A DNA stretch of 64,000 nucleotides from positions 1,786,001 through 1,850,000 of the forward strand of contig JAQISU010000134.1 in the NCBI GenBank assembly GCA_029339505.1, read 5' to 3'. The notes below the pieces were generated by a model. It did not search any database and was not told where the DNA came from. It saw only the letters and a list, made by a program, of their open reading frames with translations. Shown here in pieces: positions 25,339 through 36,683 of the stretch. Each line of letters opens with the position of its first letter. Within the stretch, counting starts at the first letter, position 1. Source of the DNA: Unio delphinus (Eukaryota > Mollusca > Bivalvia > Unionida > Unionidae). Both the position numbers and the translations under genes were made by a program.

Positions 25339-26001
25339 CTAATTCATTTTCTTCTTAACTTTGTAACGGCCGTAATATCTAATTTGAAGAAAAGTAAGAA
25401 GAATGAACAAGAGTAACACAACTCCATTATCAGACTCAAAAGTTCTCTCCCCTGTAGTTCTTTCAAGCCATAGTTTCATTTTTAACTTGAATTGCCGAAT
25501 TGGACATTCATTCGTAACTTGCTGGAAAATTCCGGACATGAAATTTGAACCTTGATCAAACTGAATAGATTTGGGAAGGCCATACTGAGCAAAAAACTTT
25601 ATCAAAGCTTTTACTCTTTTATATTTAATATTCCTCAATGGAATAGCCTCTGGAAACCTTGTTGATGCACACATTATGGTCAACAGGTATTGGTTACCTG
25701 ACTTGGTCCTAGGTAAGGGATCTACACAATTTACCATAATTCTAGCAAATGATTCATCAAAGGCAGGAATAGGTTGCAGATGAGCCTTAGGTATCTTCTG
25801 ATTGGTTTTTCCTACCATTTGACAAGTATGACAAGATCTACAGTATTTGACAACATCACTTTTGATTTTTGGCCAATAGAAGGGAGTCAAGATCCTGTGA
25901 TACATTTTCTTAATCCCTAAATGACCAGCCAAAGGAGTTTCATGGGCCAGATTTAGTATTTCCTGTCTGTAAGGTTCTGGAACTACTATTTGATAGTTCA
26001 C
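25339..26001 (-). pseudogene. Ty3/gypsy integrase relic, upstream of RT
   Basis: The N-terminal zinc-binding HHCC is complete (HLGIKKMYHRIL, then CRSCHTC). The core shows a degraded first Asp region (MVNCVDPLPRTKSGNQYLLTIM) and the second Asp (SIQFDQGSNF). The expected catalytic Glu motif is not seen; the sequence after KSIQFD diverges and ends in a hydrophobic tail. Integrase lies 5' of reverse transcriptase, as in Gmr1-type elements. Confidence 0.75.
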
Positions 26002-26034
26002 TGACCACTCATCACCAACAGGTACCTCGGGAGG

Positions 26035-26919
26035 TCACCGTTTTCTCATAAGAATTCCATTTTTAATGAAATAACAGACAGGAACTACAGTGACTTCAGT
26101 CTCATTTATGACCCTTTGAAACAGACAGGAGATCTCAGGATCTTTTTCCTGTTCGACGACAAGTAACTGTCGTTTGTCACCCTGATTAAGAGAATGAGTT
26201 ATTAAAAGAGGATCACTATGATCAATACCTTCTGATTGATCTAAATCAAGAGTAAAAGTGATCTCATCAAAAACCTGACCTATACAAGCGCCAGTTGAAG
26301 GAATGCTGCCTTCTATAACACCATTCTCAAGATCATCACCCTGATTAGAATAAAGAGAATGAGTTGTCAAAAGAGGATCACTTTGATCAATACCTTCTGA
26401 TTGATCTAAACCAAGAGTAAATGTGACCTCATCAAAAACCTGACCTTTACAAGCATCAGTTGAAGGAATACTGGCTTTTTCAACACAAGCCTGACCCACG
26501 CACGTGTCAGATAAGTAAATACTGCCATCAATAACATAAACCTGACCCATGCATGTATCAACGAAGGGAATACTGCCCTTTTCAACTTCATTCTCAAGAG
26601 CTTTCTTTACCATAGCTCTAGTAACTGTACAAGCTTGAAATATATCAGGGATTTCTTTTTCAATTGGATCAACTTTCTGATCCAGATTAGGCTTGTCAGT
26701 TACAGGTGGATTAACCACAATCTTGTTCCCAGCTAAGTCGTTATCTAGCAATAAATCTATTCCCTCAACAGGTAAAACCGAGACCGTTCCGATTGTCACA
26801 GGTCCTGATACTAAGTCTGATGACAAATTTACACAATGTAGAGGAACATTAACAACGCCGCACTCTACTCCCTGAATAAGAACACTTTCATTAGAAGAAG
26901 ACTTCTCAGAAAAAGGCAA
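26035..26919 (-). pseudogene. Retrotransposon protease/linker region relic
   Basis: A minus-strand open segment between gag and integrase. It begins with a retropepsin-flank-like segment (VLPVEGIDLLLDNDLAG) and contains two copies of a ~40-residue repeat with FTLxLDQSEGIDxSDPLL and SIPSTxACxGQVF, joining a stretch before the integrase (FQRVINETEVTVVPVCYF). The protease active-site DTGA is not visible, so the 5' part is probably lost or lies in another frame near 26960-27180. Confidence 0.55.
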
Positions 26920-27161
26920 AGTACCTGATAATAAAAGACTGAGAAGCTCCTGTGTCCCTTAAAATTTTAATAAGGGTGGGATTGGCTGAATCACCCAAAA
27001 GTGATATAGAACCCTTCGATATGAATGGTTCATAATTCTCCATTTCAAAATCAGACTGGGATTTATTAGACCCAACAAATGTATTGCTTTCAATACATGA
27101 CTGTGACTTTGACCTCTTGGAAATAAGAGCACTTGGAACAGGTCTGTCTTGATTCTGATGC

Positions 27162-27932
27162 CTATTTTTTTAATTTGTAGCAATCAGAAACAACGTGTCC
27201 TTTTTTCTTGCAAAAGTGACACGTCGGAAGAGACAAGGATTTAGGATCAAACTTCTCTGAAGTCTGATTTTTGAAAGTTGTGTTAGTTTGAGTTTTAGAA
27301 GGGCTTGAATTAGGCGGAAATACTTTTCTGCCATTAAATTGTTGAGTAGAAGTCTTGTTAACAAAAGGAACTTTATGTGTCAAAGAATATTCGTCAGCAG
27401 CTCGAGCAGCATTTTCCAAGGTTTCAATCTGATGCTCCTCAAGATAATTTTTAACATCACTAAGAACACAGTTTTTGAACTCTTCAATTAATATAATTTG
27501 CTTGAGATTTTGATAATCTTGCTCGACTTTTTTGGCCAAACACCATCTATCAAACAACTGCTTTTTTTGTCTAGCAAATTCGACATGAGTTTGTCCAGCT
27601 TCTTTTCTATAATTTCTGAATTTTTGTCGATAAGCTTCAGGAACTAACTCATAACCTCTTAAAATACATTCTTTAACTACGTCATAATCACTGCTTTGCT
27701 GAACAGACATTGAAGTGTAAATCTCACTAGCCTTACCAGTAATTACACATTGTATTAACTGAGTCCAATTCTCTCTTGGCCACTTTAAATTTTCTGCAAC
27801 TTTTTCAAAAAGAATGAAATATTTATCTACTTTTTCTTTGAAAGGGAGCACTAATCTAATATTCCTTGCTAAATCAAAATTTTGATTTGAAGTATGATGG
27901 TGATTCTCACTTGCCAGCTCTAATTCTTTCAT
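27162..27932 (-). CDS. Gag of Gmr1-like Ty3/gypsy element (SCAN-like capsid + zinc knuckle)
   Basis: A 256-aa open frame on the minus strand. The central part (LILRGYELVPEAYRQKFRNY-type region, QTHVEFARQKKQLFDRW) is the capsid fold from which vertebrate SCAN domains are thought to derive. The C-terminus holds a CX2CX4HX4C knuckle (CHFCKKKGHVVSDC). These features are typical for Gmr1-like Gag. It is still open, while downstream pol is broken, so the element is non-autonomous. The 5' end is a CT-rich repeat, and no 5' LTR is found to the right. Confidence 0.78.
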   Translation of the reverse strand: MKELELASENHHHTSNQNFDLARNIRLVLPFKEKVDKYFILFEKVAENLKWPRENWTQLIQCVITGKASEIYTSMSVQQSSDYDVVKECILRGYELVPEAYRQKFRNYRKEAGQTHVEFARQKKQLFDRWCLAKKVEQDYQNLKQIILIEEFKNCVLSDVKNYLEEHQIETLENAARAADEYSLTHKVPFVNKTSTQQFNGRKVFPPNSSPSKTQTNTTFKNQTSEKFDPKSLSLPTCHFCKKKGHVVSDCYKLKK

Positions 27933-28019
27933 TTTACACTGATATTCCCTTTCTTCCTTCTCTCTCTCTCTCGTTCAATTTGTTTTTCTTGTAGCCTTTC
28001 CTGTCTCTCTCTCTCCTCT

Positions 28020-28137
28020 TTTTCAAATTGTAATTGTCTTTCTTTCTCCTCTTTTTCAAATTGTAATTGTCTTTCTTTCTCCTCTTTTTCAAATTGTAAT
28101 TGTCTTTCTTTCTCCTCTTTTTCAAATTGTAATTGTA
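28020..28137. repeat. 33-bp tandem repeat (CTTTCTTTCTCCTCTTTTTC...)
   Basis: About four units of CTTTCTTTCTCCTCTTTTTC plus AAATTGTAATTGT at the 5' side of gag; on the minus strand they encode NYNLKKRRKKD repeats with no evident function. Confidence 0.85.
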
Positions 28138-28149
28138 TTTCTTTGTATG

Positions 28150-29100
28150 GATCCCCACTTGAGCACGGTCGAACTCATTATGAAACAAATAGACAATGCG
28201 ATGAACGACACGGAAGAAATACAAGCCGTAAAGACAAGTTTCTTTTTTATTCCCTAAACAAAGATAGTACATCGTACTTATTTCAAAATTAAAAATCAAA
28301 TAAATGAATATAAAAAAAATTGTGAAAAAAAATCTTATATATCACATACATATAGCACCGACATCAATATCATACATGGAGTACAGGTGACCTCTAGCCA
28401 AGGTCGACAAAATGAACTAGGGAAAGAATTTTGAGATTAGATGAATAAAACCTACTCGAATGATCAACCCTATAGAAACACTAAGGATACAATACCCCAT
28501 CACAGTTTAACTACATAAACAGAAATTTTAGAAAGGTGAGAAAAAATATATTAAAAAAACACCAAACTACATATCGGGAGTAACATACCAACGCATGAAA
28601 ATTTTGTTCCTTTGTTTTAAAAAATGGGAGCGGGGATCTGTCTGGTGCCCACCACCCCACCCCTCCACCAAAAAAAAAAAAAAGATGTGTAAAAAACAGA
28701 AGTTCCAGACAGAAGATTGTTTTTTTTCCTCACATTTCTAAAGGAATCTAAAAGGCGAGCTGTATGAGCAATCAAATTAAAGAGAGATGGCTTTATGCTA
28801 ACTCAACACACCACTTTGTGCCAGAGACATTTCGAGCTTGAATGTTTCTCTAAAGACCCAAGAGCAGCGCTATTGTCAGAATTTGACGAGTCCTGTTTAT
28901 CTTTATCCCACGAATTTATCCTGTAAGGTTGGATGTTAATATAATATTCTACTTCGGGAATGTTGTTGTTGTTGTTGTTGTAGGGTTAAACGCCATTTTC
29001 AGCACACGATAGACTATACATGGCGGCCAGTATATATTGGTAGAGGAAGAACCCGGGAACACCCCCCCCCCCCCCAGAAAGAACCACCGACCCACGAGAA
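28150..29100. repeat. Segmental duplication, copy 1 (THAP relic + SINE)
   Basis: Matches 29767-30710 from TATGGA...GACAATGCGA through the THAP-like relic and into the same SINE at the same position. A shared SINE insertion shows that the whole block was duplicated after the SINE arrived. Confidence 0.8.
28700..28925 (+). pseudogene. THAP zinc-finger relic, copy 1
   Basis: Plus-strand fragments equivalent to ESKRRAVxAIKLKRDGFML and LCQRHFELECF, with a stop in place of Trp. This is the second half of a THAP domain, found in P-element-type transposases and their host-derived proteins. Confidence 0.55.
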
Positions 29101-29110
29101 GCTACTAGCA
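28962..29110 (-). repeat. tRNA-derived SINE, copy 2 (truncated)
   Basis: (TTG)n, TAGGGTTAAACGCC, GGCGGCCAGTATA, then the body to ACCCACGAGAAGCTACT. The tRNA-like head is missing. A C-run lies inside. Confidence 0.75.
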
Positions 29111-29482
29111 ATTGATTTTACATAATGTATTATGTAGAAAGATATGACACAATAACGCATGACCGATTGAATAATGACTTTGTTTACCAATTCAAATTTC
29201 AACCTCAATTGAATTATCATTTCGTACATCCGCTTGTGCAGTTTAAGATATGTATATAAGTGGATGCGACACTCAAATGTATAAATCCAGCTGTCCAAAT
29301 GAAGATGGTTTCACCATCTAAAGCATAGAGAGGTGTTCTGATTTTAAGTCATGGATGCGGTGTAGTAAGCTACAAATGAATGATGATAAGCTGAATCCAT
29401 TCGCCCAAAATTAACAGAAAAAATTAAAATCAGCGAATTTTCCATTAAATTTAAACAAACACTTAGAAATCTACGTCATTTT

Positions 29483-29485
<3 letters not shown>

Positions 29486-29544
<59 letters not shown>
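29486..29544. repeat. (CT)n microsatellite
   Basis: About 29 uninterrupted CT units. Confidence 0.95.
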
Positions 29545-29548
<4 letters not shown>

Positions 29549-29697
29549 AACGAATTAATCTTTTAGGAAGAAAAGAAAACCTTGGAACATATAAAATACA
29601 TTCTTCTTCTATTACACCGCTGGGCAGCTCCCGCACTGCACAAATAACCCATATGAAAGGGTACCTTAAACAATTTCGGAAAATCTTTAAAAGTACT

Positions 29698-29699
29698 AA

Positions 29700-29733
<34 letters not shown>
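29698..29733. repeat. (AATA)n microsatellite
   Basis: Nine AATA units. Confidence 0.95.
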
Positions 29734-29735
<2 letters not shown>

Positions 29736-29766
29736 AGTCTGGAGAAGTACAATTTAAAAAAAAAAA

Positions 29767-30710
29767 TGTATGGAGCGCAGTCGAATTCAATATGAAATAA
29801 ATAGACAATGCGAAGAACGACACGGAAAAAAATACAAGTTATAAAACAATCAGTTTCTTTCCCTCCCCCCCCCCCCAACAAAGATAGTACACCGTACTTC
29901 GTTCAAAACTAAAAATCAGAAAAATGTATATAATTTTTTATTTTATTTTTTTTAAAAATATATATCAAATGCATATAGCACCAACATAAATAGCGTACAG
30001 ATTATCTCTTGCCAAGGTCGACAAAATGAACTGGGGAATGAATTTTGAGATTATATGAATGAAACCTACTCGGATGATCAACCCAGGAAACACTAAAGAT
30101 ACAATACCCCTCTAATTTTAACTACATAAACGGAAATTTTAGAAAGAGGGGAAAACATATATTTTTAAAAAAACACCAAACTACATATCGGGAGGAACAC
30201 ACCAGCGCATGAAAACTTTGTTCCTTTGTTTAAGAAAATGGGGGCTGGGATCTGTATGGTGCCTGCCACCCCCACCCCCCAAAACAGATAATATAAGTTC
30301 CAGACAAAAGATTAGTTTTTTCACATTCCCAAAGGACCCTAAAAGGAGAGCTGTATGGGCAATCAAATTAAAGAGAGAAGGCTTTATGGTAACTCAACAC
30401 ACCAGGTTGTGCCAGAGACATTTCGAGTTTGAATGTTTCTCTAAAGACAAAAGAGCAGCGCCATTTTTGTCAAAATCTGACGAATCCTGTTCATCTTTGT
30501 CCCACGAAGCTATCATTTAAGGTTGGATGTTAATGGTATATTCTACTTCGCTAATGTTATTGTTGTTGTTGTTGTTGTTGTTGTAGGGTTTAACGTCATT
30601 TTTTCCAGAACACGATAGGCTATAAATGGCGGCTAGTATAAATGATGGAGGAAGAACACGAGAAAAAACCCGGAAAACACACCGACCCACGAGAAGCTAC
30701 TGGCACGCTT
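29767..30710. repeat. Segmental duplication, copy 2 (THAP relic + SINE)
   Basis: Partner of 28150-29100, offset by about 1.62 kb, same orientation. Here the SINE is full length. Confidence 0.8.
30290..30520 (+). pseudogene. THAP zinc-finger relic, copy 2
   Basis: The open frame includes FFTFPKDPKRRAVWAIKLKR and LCQRHFEFECF, i.e. the FP...W...C..HF half of a THAP domain. The first Cys pair is absent from the visible frame. It ends at a stop after SLSHEAII. It could be an exon of a degraded THAP-type transposase. Confidence 0.6.
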
Positions 30711-30818
30711 TCTCACATACCCCATAGGCCGAATATGAGACTCGAACCCGTGTAGACAGAGGTGAGATGGCAGTGATCCAAACGGAGAGCGCTTTAGACC
30801 ACTCGGCCACTTGGGCTA
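30559..30818 (-). repeat. tRNA-derived SINE, copy 3 (full length)
   Basis: Read on the minus strand: box A TGGCCGAGTGGTCTAAAGCG, box B GGGTTCGAGTCTC, body with AGAAAGCGTGCCAGTAGCTT, TAGGGTTTAACG (inverse), tail (CAA)n. The best-preserved head suggests a tRNA-Ser/Leu-type origin with a long variable arm. Confidence 0.85.
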
Positions 30819-31859
30819 TCTGGCTGATTCTCCAAACTTCTGATTCGGACCATGTGAAATATTATTCAGTTTTGTACAGGATTTAAATGTGAAATTTAAA
30901 ATTTTTGTTAAAAATGATTTTCTCATTATGCCCGAACCCAAGTACGTTGAGCAGTTCATATATATATTTAAGGTAACAAAATCCCGTTAGTACGCGCGAT
31001 CATGGTGTAGTTATATATAATGAAATGACGTAAACATTATTATTTTGCATCGGTAATTTAGTAGTGAAATATTTTTTAAACTTCTCGTTCAACTTTAAAT
31101 AGTTTGCTTTATTAAGAACTAATCAAATTACGAAAACACTAACAAATAAGAAGAAATAGACTAAACGATGTTGAACTCAGTAGCGACAGTTTTTCCCGAG
31201 TATGCGTCAATGCTGTTTTTTTTTTTTTAATCGAGTTCAAGTATTATTCATTATTAGGTTGGAGCTCTTTCATATATAAAACTTCACATCATGTTCTTTT
31301 TTCCCCAATTAAAATATATCAAATAATTTTGAAGAGCAGAGCAAAAGGGACAGATGTCTCGTCTGTTTCGTTAAGTACAGAAGCTGAGTTGATCAAATGG
31401 AAAACTTGAAAAGTTACAAATTTTTTAATTTTAATATGTTATTAGGTTAAAGAAAGACAACAATAAATAAAACCTTAACAACCATGTGGCGACATCTCAC
31501 AATTATTATATAGGATCCTTCTACCTGTTCTCTATGGGACGAGTTCTCCATAATTCATTATCAACAATGCCGGTGTGTACAGTGTCTCAAATGACGTCAC
31601 TTCCGCTATTTGTGAAAAGGGGAGGAGGGAAGCGTGTTGTTTTATTCAAGACGGATCGGGATATATGATCGGTTTTTCATACATTTCTTCGTAACGAGTA
31701 AGAATGAAATGTTCAAATTTTCAGAAAGTGACCAATATACATATAGCAAATAATATAAAAAATTTGAGCAAATTTTATTTTTGCATGTTTATCCCCTTTA
31801 AGATAAGCAGCCTTTCCTATGTTCATGACATGTTGCTGCAATGTGAGAGTAACTAACCA
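30819..31859. other. Unassigned stretch
   Basis: AT-rich, no coding frame or repeat family recognised. Confidence 0.3.
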
Positions 31860-33200
31860 GAGTAACACCTAGGTTCTGTACTGTCTTTTTGACCTCTCTA
31901 CTCCTTGGAAGGTAGAATCAACTTGAGTTGTGTGGCTAGACTTGTATATTTGGTTGTCATCAGTGTACAATTGGTGAAACACTGGATGATGATTTATGTC
32001 ACTTGAGAGTGGCTGAGTGTATTGAATGAAGCGAACAGGTCCAAGAACAGACCCCTGTGGAGTACCACAACATAAATCAACTGGGCTTGAGAGTAAGATT
32101 GGCAGATACAATTTGTGTCCTGTTGACTAAGACTTGAACTAAAAAACGGCTGTGTTGGGAATGACAAATACATGCTTTTTACATTGAATTAATATATCAT
32201 GGTCTGTTGTGTCAAATGCTGAAGACAAATCATGGAGTGTGTGGAATGTAATCTATCCAAAGCAGAGAGAATGCCATTAACTACTTTCAGAAGTGTAGTT
32301 TCAGTACTGTGGCAAGGGAGATATGCAGACTGTACATTGCTATAAAGACTGTTTGAATTCAGATGAGATACATGTTGGGTCAGAACAACTTTTTCTAAGA
32401 ATTTTTATATGAACGGGAGATTAGAAACTGGTCGGTAGTTCTTTAAAGCATTTAAGGTTGAATGTTAGTTTCTTCAGCAGAAGGTTTTATACTGGCAGTT
32501 TTGAAAAATAATGGGAATTCCTCTGATGAGAGAGAGGTTTTAATAACATCAGTTAGTAAAGGCAATATTGGATCGAAGCACTCAAGCAGCAGTGATGTTG
32601 GAATTAGATCAAGTTCACATGACTTTGGTGCACTCATCATCACAACTATCAGAAATTAATCCATGTGCTGCTAATTGTTGTCGCTGAAATACTGTAGTGG
32701 GATAATTTGGCTAAATGGACTATGTTTGTGACATTCTTCTTGGCAGCTTCATAGATTAGCTTATGAAAGTGAGTCTGTTGGAAAGTCAAAGCTTCTCCAC
32801 TTCACAGTGGTCTTTTGTAATGGTGCAAAGCTGGTCCCTAACACTGCTATATCATGGAGAACACTTTTGAATTGATACTCTGCACTTGATGGCTGAGATG
32901 TTTTCAAGCAATGAACACAGGCAGTTATCGAGTTCTTCTACTGTAGGAGGTAAGCAAGTTGTTAGGTTCGCTTGGATGTCATGCATTAGTTTGGTTCTAT
33001 TTATCATATCGAGGTGTCTTTCAATAGCAAGTAAAGGTGAAGGAACTGATACATTCAGATAGCATATAATGCAGTAGTTATCTGATACAAGTTCGTGGGA
33101 TCCGAGGATGGACCATAGAATATTATAATCAGGTCTATGAAGAATTCAGTCTAAAATGTGACCATGTTTATTGGTGGGTTGGTTAACTGTTTAAGGTTGA
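31860..33200 (-). pseudogene. CR1/jockey-like LINE ORF2 relic
   Basis: On the minus strand from right to left: the end of the endonuclease (PTNKHGHILD...SDNYCI, ~33180-33080), the linker, an RT N-terminal block (SCELDLIPTSLLLECFDPIL, 32452-32643), and RT core GTPQGSVLGP with LYTDDNQIY (31869-32111), in which the YADD box reads YTDD. Multiple frameshifts and stops; inactive. Confidence 0.85.
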
Positions 33201-34188
33201 AAACATGAATGGAAATAGGATCATGCTATTGTTATCTGTGTTGCCTCCAAAGCTAAAGAGCAGCACATATATTTGTATTGTCTAGCAGCAGTTGTGTAAA
33301 TTACATGATTAAAAAGACATCATCTCCAAGTTTTGAATGGGCTGTAATGAAACAAATTCTGGAACAGTAAAACTATACTATTAAGATAATTACTTGATCT
33401 ACATTATTGTGATTACTATATAATATCTGAGGATATTCCATCCATGATAACTTAATTGATGATTAGTTTAACGTTATTCTCAGTGATAATTTCCCACATA
33501 TATTCATGAACTTAGTAGTATTTATCTAAATTCATCATGAAAGACTCACAATACACAACTTTGATGGAAATAGGTGGAATATGATATATCTCTGTGTGTC
33601 TAGCTGGCTAGGATTAGTTGATAGTGGATGCAATAATTTACTTTACAAAATATTTAGAAAGCTGATCCTTTTTTCAAATGAAAAAAGTAGAGACTTAAAA
33701 TAAGGTTACTGAAATTTGCACCAGATTCTTTGGTGCCATATTGAAAACATTTCTAACACTTGGAATGACAGAAAATGCCATAACTTTTGGCTTTTCAGTC
33801 TACACAGAAGCTGTCATTAAGGATATGCCTATAAATATAGGTATGATCATCAGCATTTAAACATCTAACATTAATGAATTTTTATTATCATGGAGTTTGC
33901 ATACTCTACTATGATAGCTAGACAAGTAACACAATTCATAAAACCAAGTGCCTTATTTTTGAGTCTCTCCAGCTCTCTCTCAAGGCCATGCTCTTGGTGT
34001 AAAATTCCTTTGATCATGACAGGTTTTCATTGATCTTGCTGAGTGCTTAAAAGCTGCCTGCTGGGCATGTAATAGCCTTGATAGAGGCAGAACTGGTAGA
34101 AGGCATTCAATCAGTTACAGCAGTTTAAATAAGGTTAGTTTTCTTGCAACCAGAGAAGTTCAACTGATATGTCCAAAGTGTGAAGAGA
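33201..34188. other. Unassigned stretch
   Basis: No gene or repeat recognised; AT-rich, consistent with intergenic DNA. Confidence 0.3.
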
Positions 34189-34737
34189 ATGGACAAGGAC
34201 TTATACAGAAAACTTCTTGGAAATGAGTTCAACAAAGGTGTGTATAGATTTAAATTGCTAATTTGTAAACATTCTATAGGTTAATAAAATACAGAATATA
34301 AACAATAGTACATAGTTATATTATGTTAAATTATCTATTAGTATTAGGCACTTTTATTAAACTATTCAGGGATTTTTATTCCATTCAGTAAGCACAGCCC
34401 ACATCTAATCAGAGCATACTCAGTATGAAATAGATTTGGCATAGTTTTGTAAATTTATGTTGTGAAGTTGTGTTGCAGATTTCAATGTGAAAAGAAGAAG
34501 AGCTGCATTAGATTTAACTTTCATTGAAAAGGAAAAATCTGTGGCATGTGGGTGCAATAGTCATTGCAATGACAACTTTACAACGGAGGACATTTTAGTC
34601 TGGCGACGAAAATTGCATATACTACCTGAAGGACCTAAACGGATGACAGTACTCATTAGCATCATCCGATAATGTGCAGTGACATATAAACATACAAAAA
34701 CACAGACTTTCAAGGTCAATGACAAGACTGTGTGCAG
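34189..34737 (+). pseudogene. Two exons of an unrecognised Cys-motif protein, in-frame stop
   Basis: Exon 34189-34237 (ATG, MDKDLYRKLLGNEFNK) joins in frame through a GT-AG intron to exon 34479 onward (DFNVKRRRAALDLTFIEKEK, then CGCNSHCNDNFTTEDI). A TAA at 34670-34672 interrupts the frame. Beyond it the same frame reads TFKVNDKTVCR up to a strong donor CAG/GTATGT at 34737. The C-x-C-x3-C and FKVN...VC patterns resemble a widespread metazoan transposase-like family whose name I cannot give. The stop makes it a pseudogene, a truncated product, or an assembly error. Confidence 0.45.
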
Positions 34738-35165
34738 GTATGTATGGAATATAAAGTCATATTTTTTATTTTTAGACACCTTCCTTGTACACAACAAGAT
34801 TAGTGTTTTCATTGAAACTGTCATATCCATCAGCACCATTACAATAACACCATAAATCTGACAAATTTAAATCTGAAGGAATGTTATATGCATCAGAAAT
34901 CAGATAAAAAGAGTTGTACACAATTTAAGCCATATTTAAATGTTAAATCAGTCCTTTAACATTTGAGACTTAGTTTATATCAAAATCTAGTTGTCATAGA
35001 TGCTCATCAGATTTTGGACAAATATAAATAAACATGTATGATTTTCGGTATGTGTTTATGACCAGACCATTTTTAATACAATTCAAATCAGTTTTAAAAA
35101 TATGAATTTACTTGAGTGGGGGAGGGAGATGTAGAACACTTATTTTTATGGATATGTAGATGGCC

Positions 35166-35264
<99 letters not shown>

Positions 35265-35939
35265 GTTTTTTTTAAAGATTTTAATCATTACTTATTCATC
35301 TGGACAAACTGAAGAGTACATTTTCCAAACAAATATCTGTTCTCATGAAACACTACAGTCAATTGTAATGGGCAATTGTTCCAAAATAAACATGGTTTAG
35401 TACCTAAACATTTATCTCTGAAAGACATACATTGTTTTATGGATATTTTATAAGAAGCAAATAAATAGTTTGTTCAACTTCTCCTTTTAAATGAAATGTC
35501 ATGTTAAACTTGAAAATACCAGTTATAAAAGCACCTGAGTGAATACTTCAAAATATTTCCTCTGAAGACTGTTACATTGAAACAATTATGTAATATTGAT
35601 ACAATACAGATACAATGAGTTAATGTTTCAAATAAAATGTGCCAGTAAACGTCTAATGGTTTATGATGAGTTAGAAAGTTGATTTAGCAAGAATAAATGA
35701 AAATTGAATGTGCAGCTCTCAATTATATCTCACAGAATTATGATACCTATTATGATATTTAAAAAGAAGAATCTGAGTGTTAATTTTCCAACTAAATTGC
35801 AATGAAATTTGAACATTATTTATTATTTTTTATATTAATTTCTTCTATTATGACAGTAAAACAATCATTCAAAAGACTTGCTTAGTTTAGTTTAAAATAA
35901 ATACAATTCATTTAAAAATTACTGATCCAAATTTTTCAG
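34738..35939. other. Presumed intron with (TA)n tract
   Basis: Contains a long (TA)n at 35169-35261 and ends in TTTTTCAG at 35939. Nothing else recognised. Confidence 0.4.
35169..35261. repeat. (TA)n microsatellite
   Basis: About 46 uninterrupted TA units. Confidence 0.95.
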
Positions 35940-36257
35940 GTATACATAACCCAACAAGTCTCAGGCAGACATCGAGCTGAACGAGCAGATAGAAGAAGAT
36001 ATGATGTTGGGAGACATGTTTTGTACCTTGCAGATGCAACTATCATTCAAATCGGTCAGGTCATGGAAGTTGCGCCTGCTGAGATTACAATTAGATTATA
36101 CAGAACAAAGCAATTTAAGGTGTCACTGACATCATGTAAACAGCTGACAATATCAGTCAGCAATATTTTACCAGGGAAATTTGAACTTCCTGCTTCAAGA
36201 AAATTGCCGATAGGCATAAAAAGACTTATCGAAAAGAGATCTTTTATGTTAAAGTAA
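35940..36257 (+). CDS. Possible 3' exon of the same unrecognised gene
   Basis: Open from an acceptor (TTTTTCAG) to TAA at 36255-36257. It reads HRAERADRRRYDVGRHVLYL and ends LPIGIKRLIEKRSFMLK, about 105 residues. DVGRHVLYLADATIIQIGQV looks like a small beta domain. Its phase does not match the donor at 34737, so another exon or a separate gene is possible. A poly-A signal AATAAA lies at 36300-36305. Confidence 0.4.
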   Translation, partial: VYITQQVSGRHRAERADRRRYDVGRHVLYLADATIIQIGQVMEVAPAEITIRLYRTKQFKVSLTSCKQLTISVSNILPGKFELPASRKLPIGIKRLIEKRSFMLK

Positions 36258-36683
36258 AAGTTGTTACAATGTACACCATTTCAGTCATATGTTCTTTAAT
36301 AATAAAATTTGTTATATATTTAAGCATTTGTTTTAATAGTTTGGTTTTCTCTAGATTTTGTACACATCCATCTTCCTGTTGGTCCATCTCTCTGTTAAAT
36401 ACTTGATAAAGTTTGTAGGTTTAACAATTTTTGCTGAAATAGTAGTTTGATTAAATCAATTTCAATGACGAAAATCATTGGTGTGATAAAAATACACAGT
36501 CATTTCATTCACTTATTTATTTCTAACCCAACTCTAACAAGTAAGGCCCTAGCACTGTCATTGTATGTGGGTTTTATGCTTAATGTACATTATGTACTAA
36601 CACTGTGCCATGTTTGAGTAACATGATCAGAACACACATCTCTATAAAGCAAACCTCCCCACTGCTCTGTACCATACAATGAC
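36258..36683. other. 3' flank, then LINE-derived DNA
   Basis: No coding frame recognised. The right part probably belongs to the LINE relic that continues after the solo LTR at 37515. ATGAC at 36679-36683 is the LTR target duplication. Confidence 0.35.

Larger units (their letters stand above)
9092..28140 (-). mobile_element. Gmr1-like Ty3/gypsy retrotransposon, decayed, split by Polinton
   Basis: Order on the minus strand: CT-rich repeat (28140-27940), gag (27932-27162), protease/linker, integrase (26001-25339), RT (25090-24400), polypurine tract, 3' LTR (24267-24107 continuing 9671-9092). Integrase precedes RT, the Ty1/copia-like order reported for the Gmr1 group of Ty3/gypsy elements. The 5' LTR is missing; other repeats begin at about 28150. 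The LTR hosts the Polinton. Confidence 0.7.

Noticed and set aside
25339..25480. Envelope-like hydrophobic tail after the integrase relic
   Set aside because: The hydrophobic stretch follows a break in integrase homology and has no signal or fusion-peptide context; probably frame-shifted or unrelated DNA.
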